Part shown: piece after piece, positions 61,951 through 64,000 of the stretch | How the letters are laid out: each line of letters starts with the position of its first letter | Numbering within the stretch: the stretch's first letter is position 1 | Source of the DNA: JAJZNI01 sp035624785 | GTDB lineage: Bacteria; Chloroflexota; Dormibacteria; Aeolococcales; Aeolococcaceae | Length of the DNA stretch: 64,000 bases | NCBI GenBank assembly: GCA_035624785.1 | Contig: DASPQV010000051.1 | Location: forward strand, 1-64,000 | Direction of reading: 5' to 3' | The notes under the pieces: generated by a model | The model's input: the letters and a program-made list of their open reading frames with translations, nothing else | Databases searched by the model: none | What the model was told of the DNA's origin: nothing | Made by a program: the position numbers and the translations under genes

Positions 61951-62028
61951 CGGCTGCCGGACTCTGGCATGGGAAAGCCTCAAGATCAAGTGGGGCCATG
62001 CTGTGATATCGTTCTCTTCACCAGAACA
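61951..62028. promoter_or_regulatory. Divergent promoter region between the hdr-like operon and lysR
   Basis: The 78-bp gap is less GC-rich than its surroundings and contains GTTCT-N7-AGAAC (62011-62027), an inverted repeat ending one base before the lysR ATG. A TGATAT box precedes it at 62003. LysR proteins usually bind such shared regions, repressing themselves and activating the divergent operon on binding an effector. Confidence 0.5.
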
Positions 62029-63066
62029 ATGCCGAGTTCCGACCTGTCCCCGCTGGCGGCCGCCCCGGTGCGAGGACACCCTGTGCCGGCCGCGGAGGCG
62101 GAGGCGCGGACCGACCGTCGGCCGGCGCGGCCGCCCGGCCGCGTTCGAGCCCGCCCTGACATCACCCTGGACCAGCTCCACACGTTCCTGGCCGTGGCCG
62201 AGCGGCAGCACATCCACGAGGCCTCGGCCGCCCTCGGCGTGTCCCAGGGATCGGTGAGCAGCGTCGTCCGCCGCCTGGAGAGAGCCGTCGGCCTTCCCCT
62301 CTTTCAGCGCGTGGGCCGGAACATCCGCCTCACCGACGCCGGCCGCTCGCTGCGCCCCATCGCCACCCGGGTCTTCGACGACCTAGCCCAGGTCGACGAG
62401 CTGAGGTCGAGCTACCTCGACATCGAGCGCGGCGAGATCGCGATCGCGGCCGGCAACGTGGTCGGCGCCCATCGGGTCCCGGGCTGGCTCGCCCCCTTCG
62501 TCGCCGCCCACCCCGAGATCGGCCTGCACCTGACCCTGGCCCCCTACCGGGGGATCATCTCGATGCTCCAGGACGGGGACGCCGACATCGTCTTCGCGGG
62601 ATGGAGGGTTGACGTTCCCGGCCTGCAGTCGCTGGTCCTCGAGCGCTCCGAGATGCTCCTGGTGGTCGCGGCCGGGCACCCGCTGGCCCGCAGCCGTGCT
62701 CCCCTGCGCGAGCTGAGCCGGCACCGCCACCTCGTCCACGCGCGGGGTTCGGCGACCCGCCGGCTCGCCGATCTGCTGCTCGCGGGGCATGCCCAGGACG
62801 CCGAGACCGTGGAGCTGGGGGCGAGCGCCATGGTCTCGGCCTTGATGGCGGGGCTGGGATTCGCGGTGATCGCCCGGGTGTTGGTGGAGCGCGACCTGGA
62901 GAGCGGGCGGCTGGTCGCGCTCCCCTCCCGGGGACCGAGGGTGATGCAGGAGTTCAGCGCGGCTCGCCGCATCGGCGCTCACATGCCGGCGGTCGACCTG
63001 CTCTGGGAGCACCTTCAGGGCCTGGCCGGCGTCACGCCGCCGGCCGCCCCGCCTGGCCGTGCCTGA
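62029..63066 (+). CDS. LysR-family regulator divergent from the hdr-like operon
   Basis: The 345-aa protein has a 43-residue Pro/Arg-rich extension, then the winged helix (ITLDQLHTFLAVAERQHIHEASAALGVSQGSVSSVVRRLERAVG). The two-lobed effector domain follows (about 130-330; GEIAIAAGNVVGAHRVPGWLAPF, FAGWRVDVPGL). It most resembles CysL/CbbR-type members. Divergent orientation with 78 bp between starts makes it the likely regulator of the hdr-like operon. The ATG at 62029 is the first in a frame with coding character. Confidence 0.88.
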   Translation: MPSSDLSPLAAAPVRGHPVPAAEAEARTDRRPARPPGRVRARPDITLDQLHTFLAVAERQHIHEASAALGVSQGSVSSVVRRLERAVGLPLFQRVGRNIRLTDAGRSLRPIATRVFDDLAQVDELRSSYLDIERGEIAIAAGNVVGAHRVPGWLAPFVAAHPEIGLHLTLAPYRGIISMLQDGDADIVFAGWRVDVPGLQSLVLERSEMLLVVAAGHPLARSRAPLRELSRHRHLVHARGSATRRLADLLLAGHAQDAETVELGASAMVSALMAGLGFAVIARVLVERDLESGRLVALPSRGPRVMQEFSAARRIGAHMPAVDLLWEHLQGLAGVTPPAAPPGRA

Positions 63067-63193
63067 GCCCGGCGGCCCCGCCTTGCCCTGACCCCCAGCC
63101 GGCTGCCACCCTTGCGGCGGTGCGCCAGGGAGCCCGCGTCGCCCTCCCGCACCCCCATCGGTCGGGCCACGGCCGGGATCGCGGAGGATGGCC

Positions 63194-64000
63194 ATGCGCA
63201 CGGTCTTCAGCGGTGGACGGGTCTTCGACCCCCGGAGCCTGAGCCTTGTCGAGGCGGACGTCGCGATCGAGGACGAGCGGGTCGTCGAGGTCGCCCGGCA
63301 CCTCGACGGTGACCACCACGTCGACGCCACCGATCGCAGCCTCCTTCCGGGGCTCTTCGACTGCCACGTGCACATCGCGATGAGCCACATCGATTCCTGG
63401 AGGCACCTGCAGACGCCGCTCTCCTACCGCTTCTATGACGCGGCCCGCAGCCTGCTGACCACCCTCAGGGCGGGCATCACCACCATTCGCGATGCCGGCG
63501 GGGCCGACCTGGGGATGAAGCGAGCGGTGGACGACGGCCTGATCCCCGGTCCTCGCCTGCGCATCTCGCTCACCATGCTCAGCCAGACCGGCGGCCACGG
63601 CGACCCCTGGCTGCCGAGCGGCGCTCTCGGGGAGCCGCCCGTCTACCCGGGGATGCCGAGCGCGGTGGCCGACGGCCCCGAGGAGCTCCGCCGCAAGGTG
63701 CGCGAGCTGATCCGCGACGGCGCCGACGTGATCAAGGTGGCGACCTCGGGAGGGGTGCTGTCCGCCCAGGACGATCCCCGCCATCCTCAGTTCGCCGCCG
63801 ACGAGCTGGAGGCGCTGGTGAGGGAGGCGGCGGCTGCGGAGCGGTGGGTGATGGCGCACGCGCAATCGACGGTCGGCATCAAGAACGCGATCCGCGCCGG
63901 GGTGCGATCGATCGAGCACGGCGTCTTCCTCGACGACGAGGCCATCGAGCTGATGCGGCAGCGCGGCACCTGGCTGGTGCCGACGCTGGTCGCGGTGCAG
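63194..64000 (+). CDS. Metal-dependent amidohydrolase (runs off right edge)
   Basis: The first 269 residues of an amidohydrolase-superfamily enzyme are present. The N-terminal beta-sandwich strand (FSGGRVFDP) comes first, then metal motif HVH in GLFDCHVHIAM (about 59) and the bridging Lys in DVIKVATSGG (about 182). Metal His in WVMAHAQS (about 217) and RSIEHGVFLDD (about 237) follow. The closest groups are Xaa-Pro dipeptidase-like and imidazolonepropionase-like hydrolases. ATG 63194 has GCGGAGG 6 nt upstream; ATG 63188 in the same frame is possible. It may start a new transcription unit. Confidence 0.88.
   Translation, partial: MRTVFSGGRVFDPRSLSLVEADVAIEDERVVEVARHLDGDHHVDATDRSLLPGLFDCHVHIAMSHIDSWRHLQTPLSYRFYDAARSLLTTLRAGITTIRDAGGADLGMKRAVDDGLIPGPRLRISLTMLSQTGGHGDPWLPSGALGEPPVYPGMPSAVADGPEELRRKVRELIRDGADVIKVATSGGVLSAQDDPRHPQFAADELEALVREAAAAERWVMAHAQSTVGIKNAIRAGVRSIEHGVFLDDEAIELMRQRGTWLVPTLVAVQ

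Noticed and set aside
61057..62028. Plus-strand extension making a 669-aa LysR protein
   Set aside because: The extra 324 codons are antisense to HdrB; the LysR winged helix follows ATG 62029.

Overview
The window is about 70% GC and densely coded. Many genes overlap by 4 bp (ATGA or GTGA). No rRNA genes were seen, and one tRNA gene was found. A fused multifunctional 2-oxoglutarate dehydrogenase, a CeoB/CeoC-type TrkA pair beside a KimA-like permease, a MoxR/DUF58/SpoIIM/RDD cluster and many leaderless-type promoters point to a Gram-positive-like soil bacterium of the Actinomycetota/Chloroflexota/Dormibacterota sphere. This placement is inference. An uncultured Dormibacterota-like genome fits best, but no marker gene here proves it.

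Layout. (1) 1-2.5 kb: edge of a mobile or conjugative element. It holds a serine recombinase running off the left edge, a truncated ssb, a 43-aa Cys-rich micro-protein, an M23 peptidase, a TrbL/VirB6-like membrane protein and a pilin-like protein, behind a palindrome-containing promoter. (2) 2.7-9.6 kb: a CbpA-type J-protein, then a two-gene 2-oxoglutarate dehydrogenase complex (an E2-E1 fusion that still has its lipoyl domain, plus E3). (3) 9.6-12.3 kb: a secreted PQQ-type beta-propeller protein. (4) 12.4-26 kb: a potassium island with a KimA-like importer, a Usp protein, CeoB/CeoC, KdpE, two micro-membrane proteins, KdpABC, a soluble KdpD-like protein whose sensor half is duplicated, and a separate convergent histidine kinase that matches the other half of KdpD. 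(5) 26-30 kb: a stand-alone Lrp/AsnC domain, a CDP-alcohol phosphatidyltransferase, threonine dehydrogenase, and a sigma factor that appears to start at AUC. (6) 30-42 kb: the MoxR-DUF58-DUF4129-DUF4350 group on the plus strand and YihY-RDD-SpoIIM on the minus strand, with ispH between them. (7) 42-51 kb: assorted single genes, including a dienelactone-hydrolase gene whose 5' end is a transposase remnant next to tRNA-Arg(CCT).

(8) 51.8-63.1 kb: the most unusual locus. A seven-gene, almost fully overlapping heterodisulfide-reductase-like operon reads HdrB, HdrA with an inserted GltD-type NAD(P)H module, MvhD, ferredoxin, HdrA-MvhD fusion, HdrC-HdrB fusion, HdrC. It is flanked by a divergent LysR regulator and a convergent ArsR regulator with its own palindromic operator. 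No hydrogenase, formate dehydrogenase or methanogenesis gene is nearby. The composition suggests an NAD(P)H- and ferredoxin-linked, flavin-based bifurcating complex acting on an unknown disulfide or sulfur substrate. (9) The window ends inside an amidohydrolase gene.
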